A stretch of 64,000 nt of DNA from Icerya purchasi (GCA_039619475.1 CM077116.1:7922501-7986500), one strand, 5' to 3'. Shown: positions 33,470 through 45,453, counted from the stretch's first letter. Translations and numbers: made by a program. Notes: generated by a model not told the origin, from the letters alone.

Positions 33470-34830
33470 TGTGTGCTTGAAGCGCCAGTGCCATTTTTGT
33501 TGTTGAGTAGTTGAATGACTTCTATATTTATGCGACCATGCAGCCACTTTTCGTGTTGAATGACAAAGTCACGAATGACATCGTCAACCAGCTTCATATC
33601 GAGATCATAATAAATATCCTCGTTATGGTTGTGTACGAAGAATAATATTTTATCGACGTTGGATGATATCTCTATTTCATTGAGAAGTACAACTTCATAA
33701 CTGGAATCCGTATGTTCGAATTGGATGCAGGATCGCTTGATACAAAAGAGTTTATTACATAGATCAAGTGACGATTTTCTGCTAATTAGACAGTCATCTG
33801 ACTAAGCTTGCGCTTCAGTTGTAACTTTTTATGCTCGATATGAGTCTTTCATGTGAGTCGCGAATCGAGATTCAATCCAGGATACTTTGCTGACCTAGGT
33901 TGAGGAATTTAGATGGCGTTAATATAAATCCGGTGCTATAAGCCGATTGGGTCATATGTATATGTAATATAGACTGCCTTCTGCTCATTGACCTTTTCCT
34001 TCCAATTCTGTATCACTGCACAACTCGGTCAGTATGATATTGGAGAACCATTGTCGCTTCAGCTTGTGTTTGTCCTGTTATCATGATGATAGTATCATCA
34101 GAATAGGTGGCCGTAAAGATATCGTCTGAAAGTGAAATATCAGAAGAATAGAAAGTATACAAGACAGATTCAAAAACACTGTCCTGTGGTATCCTAGCTT
34201 GCGTAGACTGAAATGTGGATTTTGCATCTTCATACACAACACGGAATGTGTGATTTTTTAGATATGACTGAAGAAGTCGGCAGAAGTTCTCAGGTAAAAA
34301 TGTGCTTAATTTATAAATTAAAGCTTCACGTCACATTCGATTGAATGCCTGCGCAACGTCTAAGAATACTGAGATACAGTACAGCCTCTTTTCAAATGTT
34401 TGCATAATGTATCTTATTACCTGATGTACCTAATCAATCGTTGAATGGTAATTATGGAACCCAAATTGATGATCTAGTAGCTTATCCGATATATGTGGTT
34501 TAAGTTGCTCTAAGAGTATCTTTTCATATAATTTGGACAGAGATGGTAACAACAAAATTGGTCTGTAAGACGTTACTATTTCTGGTGACTTGTCCGGTGT
34601 TTTTAGCATGACGATTTGTGCCATTTTAAATATTGCGGGAACCCGCTGAAAATGTAGGTTATTGTTAAACAAATATGTTATGAACAGTACTCCTTTCTGT
34701 GTCAGTTTCTTAAGTACTGCAGGAGCAATTTCATCAATTTCTGCCGCTTTTTTAGGATTTATACTTCTATCAATCATTTTAACTATCTCTGTCGGAGACA
34801 TGAATTTTATATGTTGTTGCGGTTGATAGA
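33470..34830 (-). pseudogene. Jockey ORF2 reverse transcriptase, degraded
   Basis: From 34801: SPTEIVKMIDRSINPKKAAE, then IDEIAPAVLKKL, IVTSYRPILLLPSLSKLYEK and HQFGFHNYHSTID. After a gap comes IPQDSVFESVLYTFYSSDIS with TATYSDDTIIMITG (34100-34160). The catalytic YADD has become YSDD. Thumb-like residues follow down to 33480 (LLYQAILHPIRTYG). The AFDxxW motif A is present only as fragments near 34340-34400. Confidence 0.9.
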
Positions 34831-34849
34831 CTGGAGTTGTATCTACATA

Positions 34850-35275
34850 TGATTGGGAGGGGGCACGGTCGCTATAGACGCGGGTGCAGTGATGGCGCTT
34901 GGGATTTCGCAGCTGCGTGGTTCTATCGTTGGCCTGCGGGCATTGTGATTTTGGCAGGGTTTCAGTAACGTGCCCTTGCTAGGAGCCGCTATGATGGTGT
35001 CGGTCGGCAATTGTGTCTTCTAGCCATCAGCACGTTCGCATCGTCCAGGATGGACGCCGAAATGTACAGCCGACACTCGGTAACCAAATCTGACGGCCAT
35101 CGCGCCAGTTCTCAGCTAAGGTCTCGTTTCTTAGTTTGTAGCCGGCTGTCCCTAGTGGGTTTAGATATGAAGAGACCGTCGCAGATAGCGCGGAAGCTTT
35201 GAATACGTTCGGAGCTTAGCTGTTCGTGCTGGCGCTACGTGACGATTTAGGGGGAGGAGTGTAGAGTTTTTTGAG
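34850..35275 (-). other. GC-rich insert inside the Jockey ORF2 linker, unknown
   Basis: About 425 bp far richer in G+C than anything around it, sitting between the endonuclease/linker and the RT. On the minus strand the frame is nearly open and reads TPPPKSSRSASTNSQAPNVF, then YKLRNETLAENWRDGRQIW and CTFRRPSWTMRTC. I do not recognise the protein. It could be a piece of another transposon's 5' UTR or ORF1, or captured host sequence. Confidence 0.5.
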
Positions 35276-35479
35276 CACCACAAGTATTGACCCAACTTAA
35301 GTGGAAATCGAAGCCCTGTGAAACCTTCTTTGGAAAGTACAGCGTGGGAATTAGTAGCGAGATTTTGAGTTCCTGCATCCTATAACCGTGTTATTATTTA
35401 GTTAAAATACTGTTGCGACATATTTGCAAACAGTTCCGCTTTCTCTTCATTTTGACGCATCCATTTTCCAATTTCATTT

Positions 35480-36610
35480 TTAAGCGGTAGTATGTGGACC
35501 ATGATTGAGTTGCTCGCCTTATGTAATAACCGTTATCAGAACTACGACTCGAGTCCTTCAAGATCTTTAAACTTTGTTTTATTGATTGCTGCAGTTAACC
35601 GGTTCAGCTGGTCACTAATTCGATTGAACATATTCTTGACTTCTGGTCGTTTTGTCCGGTGCCAAATGTGCCATATTTTTCGTCGTTACTCGATTAACAG
35701 TCTAACATGAAACGGATAATACTTTTCCTGAACTGTTGTGAAGTCGCAAATTGATGTATCAGTTTTAATAGCCTTATGAATTTTTTTGATGAAATGTTGA
35801 CTTTTCATTTTCAGTTGTTCTGTTGTTTTTAGTCGGACTTTCAAATTTACAATAGAATCAAGTTTTTCTCGAAACTGGTCTCAGATTGTAAACTTGTTGA
35901 TAAGACTATGGCGAATCTACTTCTGCGTTATCATATAAGTGTAAGGAGCACTGGGACATAGCTAGAAATAAGCTCCCAATAATTATTGACTTCAATGTAA
36001 TTAGCCGCTACTCCGTGAGTTTTGTAGAAATCGATGAGATCAGGAATTTTATCAGGATCTGGTGCCTAGTTTGTTGGATTCCTGGATGTATGGAACTTGT
36101 ATGGCTATGAATTGATTGCTTTGAGAAATTCTCTACCTTTAGTTGTTATTAACCGCGAACATCATGTAGTGTATTACGCATTATATGAATAATCATCTCC
36201 GAGGATGAATCTGCTTTCCAGCTGCTTAAATATTTCACTGAATTGTTCCTGTTTCACTGCGTACCTAGGAAGACAATATGCTGTCGCAGTGTCAATTCAG
36301 TGTTATCAAATTATACAACTATAGTCATAATTTGGATATAATATTTGCAGATTTCTTTGTTAAAGTAGTATTTAACATTATTTGCAACGATTATAGCTGT
36401 GCCAGCGTGTGGTTTATAATGAATATCAGCTTTGCATTTGAGATGTGGTAGTGTAATACGTTAAATAAACATGTATATGAAAAAATGTACGATCATTGAA
36501 GTATGCCTCAGAAATCGGAGCGACGTATTTATTTTTGTGTCTAAGGAATATCTTGAATTCCTTCTTTCTTTTCAGAAGACTATTGGCATTCCAAGTTATT
36601 ATGCGAAGTG
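35480..36610 (-). pseudogene. Jockey ORF2 endonuclease domain, degraded
   Basis: Starts RIITWNANSLLKRKKEFKIF, then KYVAPISEAYFNDRT, the N-terminal signature of the Jockey APE-type endonuclease. Later pieces (ESRFILGDDYSYNA near 36200, equivalent to the GDFN motif) can be followed only by changing frame. Stops are frequent, so the enzyme is dead. At the far end, RQNEEKAELFANMSQQYF (35400-35460) is the linker before the RT. Confidence 0.8.
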
Positions 36611-36727
36611 TGATCGTTTTTTATTCTCTTACGTTTATGTTTTTTGTTAGCAGCATTATCAGTTCGGCAGTTATTGGCTTCCAAATTGGCTATTCGATAA
36701 TTCATACTTTGCAACAGATTCCAGATG

Positions 36728-37426
36728 TCATTTATGGTTTTTTTCCATTAGAGACTGTTTTTTCGATTTTGACTGTAATTGCTTAACTTGTTGTTTTGGT
36801 TGTGTTGACTTTAGAGATGATTGTGAAGTTGTGGGTGTTGGTGCGGGAGCAGGAAGTGCCATTTGTGGTTTCTGCTGCATTCTTTCTAGAACTATCAGTT
36901 TCTTGATCTTAATCAGAGCTGCTAGTTTTTCTTGGTGGACAACCTTTCCAGTTTGCAGTATGTGTTCCACTACAGTTAGCACATTTACATTCCTGGATTA
37001 TAGGCTTTTAGCACTGTGTTGTATGGCGCTCTCTTCCATATTTAACACGGTGTGCTTGCGTTGAACAATATGTTTTGGTATGTCCACACTGTTTACAGTT
37101 TTTACACTGGATCATTTCATTCGCCTTTTTGTTTGACACCCATCAGGCTGTCAATTTAATATATGTCTCTATTATTATAATTACACGCTAATTCAACAAA
37201 GAACAACGGTATAGGTGTTTTAATTGTCTCATGCAAGGTACTTCCGTTCTTCTTTATTGGAATCTGTATTTTGTGTAGTAGTACATTTGTAACATATACT
37301 GCTTCATGTCCCTTCTCACGAAGGGCTTTAATAATTTTTTCCAGTTTTGTTGTAAGGTGTAAGTACCTAATTACAACTTTGGAAGGACCTTCCTTTTTAA
37401 CCTGAACGTGTAAAACTGTATGGCAT
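36728..37426 (-). pseudogene. Jockey gag (ORF1) C-terminal part, zinc knuckles
   Basis: The frame reads EGPSKVVIRYLHLTTKLEKI, then ETIKTPIPLFFVELACNYNN, the PRE_C2HC-like domain of Jockey gag. CKNCKQCGHTKTYC and CANCSGTHTANWKGCP, two CCHC knuckles, follow, then a Gln/Lys/Ser-rich tail (36728-36982). The gag binds element RNA. At least three frameshifts or stops. The N-terminus is lost at the junction with the I-like LINE. Confidence 0.9.
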
Positions 37427-40400
37427 TTAGATTGCTTCCTTTCCTTCTCTCAATTTGTCCATCACCATACGAAAACTTGACTCGTTAGAGCGAATTAATT
37501 TAGTATCTTTGTTGCATGTACTCAGAAACAAATAATAAGGAAAGAAGGCGGAGTTATATCTTAATCCAATTATAAATCTTTGATAAAAAGAAACAAAAGA
37601 ATACAAAGTAGAACGCTTCACAGAAAGGGATGAACACTGGTAGAACACATGATCGGCGTCACAAATAATTGCATCATCAGGATAGTGAGGACAATGTGGG
37701 GAGGAAATCAGGGAAAAGCGAAATCTGGAGAAAGGCAGCAGAGAATGGCCACCACGCATACGGCAAGGGAAATAACATCAGAATGTCGAAGAGAGGGATA
37801 CAAGAGAAACCATGAATAGGAAAGGAGAGTAGGCTAAACAGACAGATGAAAGAAACAATTGCTAGAAAAAGAGAAAGCATAGGTATCCGACCAATACCTG
37901 ATATGGAAGCTTTTAAATATGGATAGGAGGTTAGCGGATGGAATTAAAAAAAAAAAAAATTCGGGAAGAAGCAGCAACTCGAGCAAAGGAATTAGCCCCT
38001 TCATTATTAAATATGCCCGAGTGGCTAGGTACCCATAGCAAATCTATGTAAATCGAGTGGAGAGAAGAAAGATTATGAATAGAATAACAAAGTCACACGA
38101 ATGATCAGAAAGAGGAGAAGATATGGCCTGAAGGGCGCTCAAGGAGTCAGAGATAATTAAAAAATTGAAGGAAAGGTGATTCGAGGAAATGAAAATAATA
38201 GAACGTAGGATAGCCAACAGCTCGGCTGTGAATATTGAACAGAAATGAGGAAGACAAAAAGATTCTGATAAGTCAAAATCAAGTAGGATGAAGAAAGCTC
38301 CAACTACACCAGACCCCCTCGAACTATCCGTGTAAATTGAAATATGAGAAGGAAATAGGGAATTGATAGTACCGTCGAATACCTGTTTAATTACGGCAAG
38401 GGGGAGGGGGGTTTAGAAAATGAGGAAAGAATAAATACCTTAGGAGGATGACTGGGATCAGTGTGGATGAAGGAAAAATAGGGGAGATTATTAAGGGAGA
38501 TAGTGTAAGGCCAAAATGAACTAAGACGATGTGAAATAAAAGCTAGGATAGGGGTTTTGCTAGAAGTAAAACGCCAGCTATTATAAATCGAAAGGAAAGA
38601 TTGAATAAGAATAGAAGACGTGAGTGGAAGACGTTTAACAAGGAAACGATAGCTTCAATAGGATCTACGAATGGGCGGGAATAACGAATTAGATTTAGCA
38701 AGAATAGTAGGAATTGAAGAGAATTTAAGCGCGCTAAGACGAAAACGAAGGTGAGAGTTTTGAATTACCTCTAGTTTAGAAAGACTTAGACGCACGACTA
38801 TAAATGAAAGAACTATAATCAAATTTGGAACAGATAATAGATTTGTAAAGAGAAATAAGAATATAGAGGTCTCTGCTCCAATTAGTTACGACAGAGCTTT
38901 CAGCAAGTTTAGCCTTTTGATAGTAGAAACAGAAAGATATCTGATATGTTTAGAGAAGAACAAACGACTATCAAGAAAGATACCGAGATATTAGAAGCAA
39001 CTAACACGAGAAAGATATATTGTTTAGGGATAGATTAACCAAAGCAGGGTTATAGTCGAAGGGCAAAGATAGTATAAGAAAACTTAGAGGGAGAAATCGA
39101 AAGATTAACTAAGGAAAGAGAATGTTCCAATACAATGAGCGACGAATTAAGTGCTTCATTGGCTGCTAAAATATCTTTAGACGAGGTAAAATGGAGGAAA
39201 TAAAGAAAAGGAATTTGAACGAAGAGAAGCTATACTGATAGTATGATTGTTAAAAAGAGTAGGACTGAGGGAAAAACCTTGAGGAAGACCTCGGGAAACC
39301 TTTCTTGGACCGTCGGGAGATGGAGAGGTGAAATGGATAGAACGAATGATTGATTGTAAGGGAAGAGAATTTGATTGGGAAGATGAACATTATAAAAAGC
39401 AGAGAAGACATTAATAAAGGAAGCTAAAGTGAAATGTTTTTGGATAAAAGACTTATAAGGGAGAAACGAAAAGACGAACATAATCAGAGGGGCCAATATT
39501 AGGCCGAAAGCCGAACATATTGTTAGGAAATACATTATTATGCTCTAGCTACCAAACAAGGTGCTACCCTCAAATAGTTTTCTAATGCAGGATGCCAAAG
39601 AAATAGGAAGTAGGGAAGAACTTTTTTCGGAAAGGGAACGGCAATAAAAGAATTCCAGGAGGAAGGAGTTATACCATTCAAAAGGAAGGAATTGAAAAGA
39701 CTAAGAAGAAAACTAAGGGATTGTTCAGAAAGGTTTTTAAGAACGAGATAGGGTATACCATCAAGTCCTGGAGTAGGACTGGACGATTTGAGCAGAGCAG
39801 ACTTTAATTTATTAAAATTGAAAGCCGAAATTAGGAAGTGAGGAGGAGAATTTTGAGGGAAATGCAGAAGAGTATAATTCATTAAAAGAAAAAACTTAAG
39901 CTGGAGCGACAGAATCAGCAAAAGGAATTAGACTGTTGTCGGGAATACTGAAGTTGGAAGGGCAAGGAGACGATGAGAATTTGAAGGCTTTGGCCATTTT
40001 CCAAATATGCACAAGAGGGGTAGTGCTAGAGAACTTAGCTTAGAAATTTTTCCAAGAGGTCTTTTTTGAGGATTTTAGTATAAACCTAGCCTTCGCGTTA
40101 ACGTGTTTGTGAGACAGAAAATTTTCAGTCGCAGGATTAGAACGGAAGTTTCTAAAGCTGACGCGACTGTGATTAAAAGCAGCGTTACATTCCTCATTTC
40201 ATCAAAGCGATGAGGTCCTACTGCGGTGAATAGATGGTGCCGAATGGCGGGTAGGAGAATATAAAGAAAGGGCAAATGTTAAGGAATGTAAAAAGGAATT
40301 ATAGAGAGGCATCGGATCATAGTCCGGATGAATGAGGAAGTGGCAAGTCGGCCAATGATCGGAATAGAGGCCAGCTCATTCTGGAAAGATTCTAACCAGG

Positions 40401-40560
40401 AGATTCAATAGACCTGGAATTAGATGGGAGAGGAAAACTGACATTACCATCAGGAGAACAATGTAAGCGGCGAATAAAGGCAATAGAAATAGAGGATTCG
40501 ATGCTTTCCAAGATTTCATTTCCAGAAAAGGACGGATGGATTTATTCGATGGTAGTAATT
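37427..40560 (-). mobile_element. I-like LINE (family 1), longest copy: EN remnant, RT, RNase H
   Basis: On the minus strand: endonuclease scraps (40300-40560), RT fingers (SSPTPGLDGIPYLVLKNL, then NGITPSSWNSFIAVPFPK; 39640-39810), a degraded RT palm and thumb (38500-39540), RNase H (37960-38340) and the terminal C/H motif (CPHYPDDAIICDADHVFYQC, 37630-37690). Both RT and RNase H place it in the I group. It abuts the Jockey gag at 37427 and lacks the GGGTNAATGCC...poly(A) tail of its relatives. Frameshifts are common in the RT. Confidence 0.88.
37960..38340 (-). pseudogene. RNase H domain of the I-like LINE
   Basis: Reads IYTDSSRGSGVVGAFFILLD (first Asp), CSIFTAELLAILRSI (Glu), FNFLIISDSLSALQAISS (second Asp), then LLWVPSHSGIFNNEGANSF. 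These are the four RNase H blocks in order. The last catalytic Asp (normally NExAD) is Asn here, so the enzyme would be inactive even where the frame is open. RNase H removes RNA from the RNA-DNA hybrid during LINE copying. Confidence 0.9.
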
Positions 40561-40978
40561 TAAAAAATTAATAGTTAAATCCTGCTATGGTTTCTTCTTA
40601 GGATGTAGTTGACTTACCAACCTTCGGACATTCATCTGAAGTACAGATAAAACTATCTGCTTCTCGTTCTGTATTTGGCCACTAGAACTTACTTTGAAGT
40701 CTTTCTTTCATTTTTATGATTTCTGGATGATCTCCGTACGCATTTTAGAATATTTATTTTTGAAGAGAAGCAGACATAACAATACGGAAGCCCCATAAAA
40801 GGATGTCATTAACGATACATAATTTAACAGTTAATGCAGAATATGGGTTCCCTGTAATAGAATGGTTCAAGTGAAGACTTTCACACGCAGATTTTAATAT
40901 TTCATTTGTTCTGATAGCATTTCAGATTTCTTTCAAATCCACAGCTCTTACTGTTAAATTACCGACAAACATTATTAT

Positions 40979-42243
40979 TACGAGGGTTGATCAATAAGTA
41001 CCCGTGTTAGAAATAAAAACGTAATTTTTTTCACAATTTTAATTTTTATTATTCAACGTAGTCCACTTTTCCCAACGTTGAGGCCATTTGTTTAACCTCT
41101 CCGAAAAATACGATTTTTCAAACTCACCAAAATACGCTTTAGTCTCGGCGATAACCTCTTCATTTGAGCTCAATTTTTTTTCTCCGAGCCATGTTTTCAA
41201 GTTAGGGAACAGATAAAAGTCGCAGGATGCCAAGTCGGGTGAGGAAGCAATTTGTAGCGCAGTTCGTGCAATTTAGCCGCGGCAATTGAAGATGAATGTG
41301 CTGGTGCATTATCGTGATGAAAAAGCAATTTTTTCTTCGCCAAATGGGGCCGTGTCTCCTTCAATTTCTTATCAAATCTGCCCAATAACTCACTGTAGTA
41401 CTGTCCTGTGATTGCTTTTTCTTTTCTGCAAAAAGTCTAGGAGGGTTATTCCTTTGGAATTCCAAAAAATCGTGGCCATAACCTTTCCGGCTGATAGAAC
41501 CGTCTTTGCCTTCTTCGGAGCAGATTCACCCGGAAAAATCCATTGTTTTGACTGTCTTTTGGTCTCTGGCGTGTAATAAGGTATCCAGGTTTGATCAACA
41601 GTGATGACTCGACGTAAAAAATCCTGTGGATTTCGCTTAAAACGGTCCAAACACTGCTTCGGAATTGTTAGTCGTAACCGCTTGTTGTTCACCTTGAGCA
41701 ATCGCGGCACCCATCGGGCCGACACTTTTCTCACATTTATCTTATCAGTTAAAATCTTGATTGCCGTTCTGTATGAGACAGCTGCGGCCTCAGCTACTTC
41801 GCGCACTTTCGATAGCCGATCAGCGAGAATCAATGGATCTTCTCAGCGGTTACCTCGGTAGTAACGTCTGATGGACGTCCTGGCGTTCTTCATCAAAAAC
41901 AGTTGTACGACCACGCTTAAACTCGTTAAACCAATATCTCACGATTGTCATAGATGGTAAAGGGTCCTCATAGACAGAATCCAATTTCACTTTTATTTCT
42001 TCGCATGTTTTTCCATTCAAAAATAAATAACGAATTACGGATTGATATTGCTCTTTTTCCATTTTACTGAGAAATATAAAACATGTGCGATACAACTGGC
42101 TGTAAAAAGAAAACTAACCTATGAATTATTCTGAAATTCAGCATGATGTCGTTTAATAGACTACAGTACACGATGGTAATGTCAATTTCACTCACCAGAG
42201 CCATTTGTTATCAAACACGGGTACTTATTGATCAACCCTCGTA
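40979..42243 (-). mobile_element. mariner-family transposon, complete with ITRs and TA duplication, frameshifted
   Basis: Element 40981-42241 (1261 bp) with 28-bp terminal inverted repeats beginning CGAGGGTTGATCAATAAGTA on both ends and a TA dinucleotide on each side (40979-40980, 42242-42243). This is the canonical mariner target. It sits inside gypsy pol, so it arrived later. The transposase runs on the minus strand in four overlapping frames. Confidence 0.97.
41039..42062 (-). pseudogene. mariner transposase, broken by frameshifts
   Basis: N-terminal helix-turn-helix from KEQYQSVIRYLFLNGKTCEE (start Met about 42062) to NEFKRGRTTVFDEER, a frameshift, then a second DNA-binding part (LSKVREVAEAAAVSYRTA). 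VDQTWIPYYTPETKRQSKQW holds the first catalytic Asp and LLFHHDNAPAHSSS the second. The last block, ASCDFYLFPNLKTWLGEKKL, would carry the third Asp, but a frameshift falls just before it. Normal mariner transposase is about 345 residues, and the pieces add up to roughly that. The enzyme is inactive as it stands. Confidence 0.95.
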
Positions 42244-42759
42244 TGTTCTTCTCATATATATAATTTTCTGTTTCTATTTGATTAGTAGGATAATCGTCAT
42301 ACAAGATAAGCAATGTTAATTTTTTCCTTTCACATGTATCGTTCAATATTTGAAACCTTAAATTCGAACTGCCACTGCTCGTGTCTAGCATAAGTTTTTG
42401 ACTTAGACTACAAATTGTTTCTATAAGCTTATGATCAGTAACTAGATTAAATTAGAGTCAATGTTTTTTTCCAGTTTGGGAATATCGATGCGACTGACAT
42501 AATAAATCTTTTTAATTTGATTAGTTTTCTTCTGCAGTAATACAGCTTCAAGACTGACATAGCTTGTATCAGCCATTACAATGGTCTGCAACTCTGATCA
42601 AATAGGCTGAGGTATTTTTTCAGAAAATGAAGATTTAATACGAATGACTATTTTTTCTGACGTTTCAGTTCATTCAAAGGGTGATGAGTGTGCGACTTTT
42701 TAACGTAGGTTAAGTACTGCGAAGAAATGTGTAACAATCTTCCCAAGCATGATACAAGT

Positions 42760-43440
42760 TCAATATAGTTTCTTAATTCCTCAGCAGTTTTTGATTAGCG
42801 AAATTCATTAATTGTATTTTGCTAAGTGTTGGACAAATTGAACTGATGCCAATTAAATATGGACGAAAACGCACTTGACTCTTACCAAATTTGCATATGC
42901 TGGTGTTAAACCTAACATTATTTAAGCGCTGGATCTCAGCCTTTAAATTTACCCAGTGTTTTTCAGGTGTATGACTAACTTTAAGCACATCATCCAAGTA
43001 CTTGAAAACATCTTTTAAATCAGCCAAAACATTCTATAAAATATGCTAAAACATTTCAGGTGTGCATTTTAGTTCAAACATTAAACGCTTATAACGAAAA
43101 TGATCCAAATGAATACTAAAAATTGTAATTTCTTTTGCTTCAGGTGTCAGCTCAATTTTATAGTATGGCTACTGAAGATTGTTACATTTTTAAATACACG
43201 TGTGAAATCTCCATTTTTAGGAACCGGATGTTCCTTATTTATAACTGTTTCATTGGCACGGCGCATATGGACACACAGAGGTATTCCATTTTTTCCTTTT
43301 GGTAGAGGAACCAAGGGGAAGCCCACTGTAACGCTTCTTCAACATGTTTGATGATATCTAAGCGAAGTAACTCATTAATCTCTTCTTCCTCAAGAGAACG
43401 TACCCCAAATGTTGTTCTGAAAAATTGGTGCATCACAGAG
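42760..43440 (-). pseudogene. gypsy reverse transcriptase, degraded
   Basis: SLEEEEINELLRLDIIKHVE, then ASPWFLYQKEKMEYLCVSI (fingers), RYKRLMFELKCTPEMF (motif B region) and LKDVFKYLDDVLKVSHTPEK with YLDD (motif C), then FNTSICKFGKSQVRF. All are standard Ty3/gypsy RT landmarks. Three or more frameshifts separate them, and FDLKSGYHQ motif A is barely readable. Confidence 0.87.
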
Positions 43441-43620
43441 GTTATAGATTTATCTACTGGAATATGTAGTTGAAAATTGTTTAATTTTGATAATGACTTC
43501 CCTGGAACTGTAGTGACAGCTTTAACATATACATCCTTTGTTGAATTTAGTCCAACACAATAAAGCTTAAAGAGCTTTTACATCACTATGTCCAAGTAAA
43601 GTATTCTCTTTGATAATAAT

Positions 43621-44219
43621 CATTTCAAATTTCAAATTTTCAAATTATATATTTTATAAAAGAATGACCCACGAATGCGCGACCATGCGCGAGCTGTGAT
43701 TAAACAAATACGTGTACAGAAACAAAATAAAAATGTGTATACATCGAAGTATGTAGCAAAATAAAAATGAAAATAAAACTTAAACAGTGCGCTCGGAGCA
43801 AAATAAGACGACTTATTCATTAAGGTAAATTATAATTAAAACTAAATCAATAAACGGCGAAAATAAAACAAAACATTTATACATATAAATCATATATACG
43901 AGTATATATCTTCTTACTATCATCACTCATTCAATCATTCATTCACTTACCCACAAGTGGACCCGCAACCCACACACGTCTGTATCTACACACATGTAAA
44001 CAAACGGACAGGTACAACATACATTCACACATTTATACACATATACCTAGACAGCGATGCACACACCCCCACACTTGCACGAATAAACAGAGCAAAGAAA
44101 TGTACAATACAAAATCTCTTCACAGTTATGTTTCATTGGTGGTTAAGAAAAAAATAAATAAATAAATATAAATAAATAAAAATAAAAAAAAAAAAAAATT
44201 AAGATAATTCAAATAAACA
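43621..44219. other. Spacer with simple repeats between gypsy pol and the CR1-like LINE
   Basis: Contains (CACA)-rich and (TTCA)n stretches (43920-44050) and a (TAAA)n/A-rich tract at 44145-44205. The plus frame 43957-44157 is simple-repeat-derived and not a gene. Confidence 0.5.
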
Positions 44220-44844
44220 TTAAAACTAAATAAGATTGTTAATATAATCAATTAAACATTTACGCCTTTTCTTATAGTTAGTTAAATGAACTTTTATATG
44301 TTCAGGTAGTTTATTATATAATTTTAAACCCATATAAAAGGCTTGAATTCTAATATGATACCTACTTTCCTCGCGGCACTCTAACCTTCATAGTGTTTGC
44401 ACTTCTTGTTATTGCCCGCACTTTCGAAATTTGAAAATAATTATAGTTTTTCAGAACGTATTGTAGCAACTGAACTTCACAAAGATTGTTAATATTTAAT
44501 AACTTATTTTTATAAAACTCCTTCTTATTCTTCATTGTAATTTTAAAAACAGATTTCTGTAACTGAACTAGCTGCTTTATTTGATAAGACGGTGCGGCAC
44601 CCCAATAAATTATTCCGAAGGATAGTACCGGTTTATAAAGAGAGGAGTATATTCTGCATAACTGATAAACATTGAATAATTGCCTTAAATAATAAAACAC
44701 GTAATTTAACCTTCGCAATTTAGAAGTAATGTAGGTCAACTGTTTGCCCCAAGAAAGTTTGCAGTCAAAATAAAGACCTAGATACCGAATCTCATAAACT
44801 TGATGTAATCGTGTACTATCTTACCACTTGATTTCCAAGTTGTT

Positions 44845-45453
44845 CTAATAAGACTGAAGGAGAAAGCTGTATATCATATATTTTGATTTCTCTAAATTCA
44901 AGATTAATTTATTCGCCTCAATCCAGCTGGAAACCTTCGATACATTATTTTGCATCATTATCTTTAACAATGATGCGTTTTCAGAACTTACAACTAAAAC
45001 TACATCATCACCATAACAGTATGTGTTCCCGTCTATACTTAGATTACACAAACTGTTGATGTATATTAAAAACAGAATGGGGCCCAGTACGCTCCCCTGA
45101 GGTACACCACTCTGCTGAATAACGAAGCTACTAAGAATACCATTGATTTTGGTAGCATATGTTCTATTGGATAATAATGTTTCAAACCATTCCAAGATTT
45201 TTCCACGAAAGCCACATGAGCCCAGTTTACAAAGGAGAATATTAAGTTCAACCATATCAAACGCCCTCCTAAAATCCAGGTACAAAGCGACTGATGAACG
45301 ACCAGCTTCTAAGTTTTCAACAATATAGGAAATGTGGTGAAATAGCGCATCATATGTTCCTTTACCTTCCATAAAACCATATTGATTAGAACTGAAGAAT
45401 TTGTTGTGTGAGAGGAAATTTAACATTCTTACTTTAAGACACTTCTTAAACAT
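44845..45453 (-). pseudogene. CR1-like LINE reverse transcriptase core (202 codons open)
   Basis: SNQYGFMEGKGTYDAL, then ALYLDFRRAFDMVELNILL (motif A, first Asp), QQSGVPQGSVLGPILFLIYI (motif B), then YCYGDDVVLVV (motif C) and LNLEKSKYM (motif D). The usual YADD is YGDD. The frame is open from motif 2a to past D, but it is cut off from the N-terminal RT part (45455-45853, ASYGVDGTSVVLLKENL) by a frameshift. Confidence 0.93.

Larger units (their letters stand above)
33470..37426 (-). mobile_element. Jockey-clade LINE, 5'-truncated, gag to RT, decayed
   Basis: Running down the minus strand are the gag C-terminus with zinc knuckles (36728-37426), the endonuclease (about 35480-36610), a linker, a GC-rich insert (34850-35275) and the reverse transcriptase (33470-34830). 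The order and motifs are those of Jockey elements. The 5' end stops where another LINE begins at 37427, so that LINE lies beside or within it. Many stops and frameshifts. No intact ORF over 125 codons. Confidence 0.9.
40561..43620 (-). mobile_element. Ty3/gypsy LTR retrotransposon, pol region, interrupted by a mariner
   Basis: Minus strand, high to low coordinates: reverse transcriptase (42700-43440), RNase H-like remnant (42244-42700), mariner insertion (40981-42241), then the integrase N-terminus (40600-40978), with AYGDHPEIIKMKERLQSKF, a gap, and TEREADSFICTSDECPK. This is the H-H-C-C zinc domain (GHPGI..M......WP.......C..C). No LTR was found. A gag remnant of the same kind lies at 46950-47740, beyond an inserted LINE. 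All frames are broken. Confidence 0.82.

Noticed and set aside
35011..35202. A plus-strand 63-codon frame in the GC-rich insert.
   Set aside because: The minus strand is open over a longer distance and fits the orientation of the surrounding element. Neither is recognised.
43957..44157. A 66-codon frame rich in His and Thr.
   Set aside because: It is derived from CA/TTCA simple repeats.
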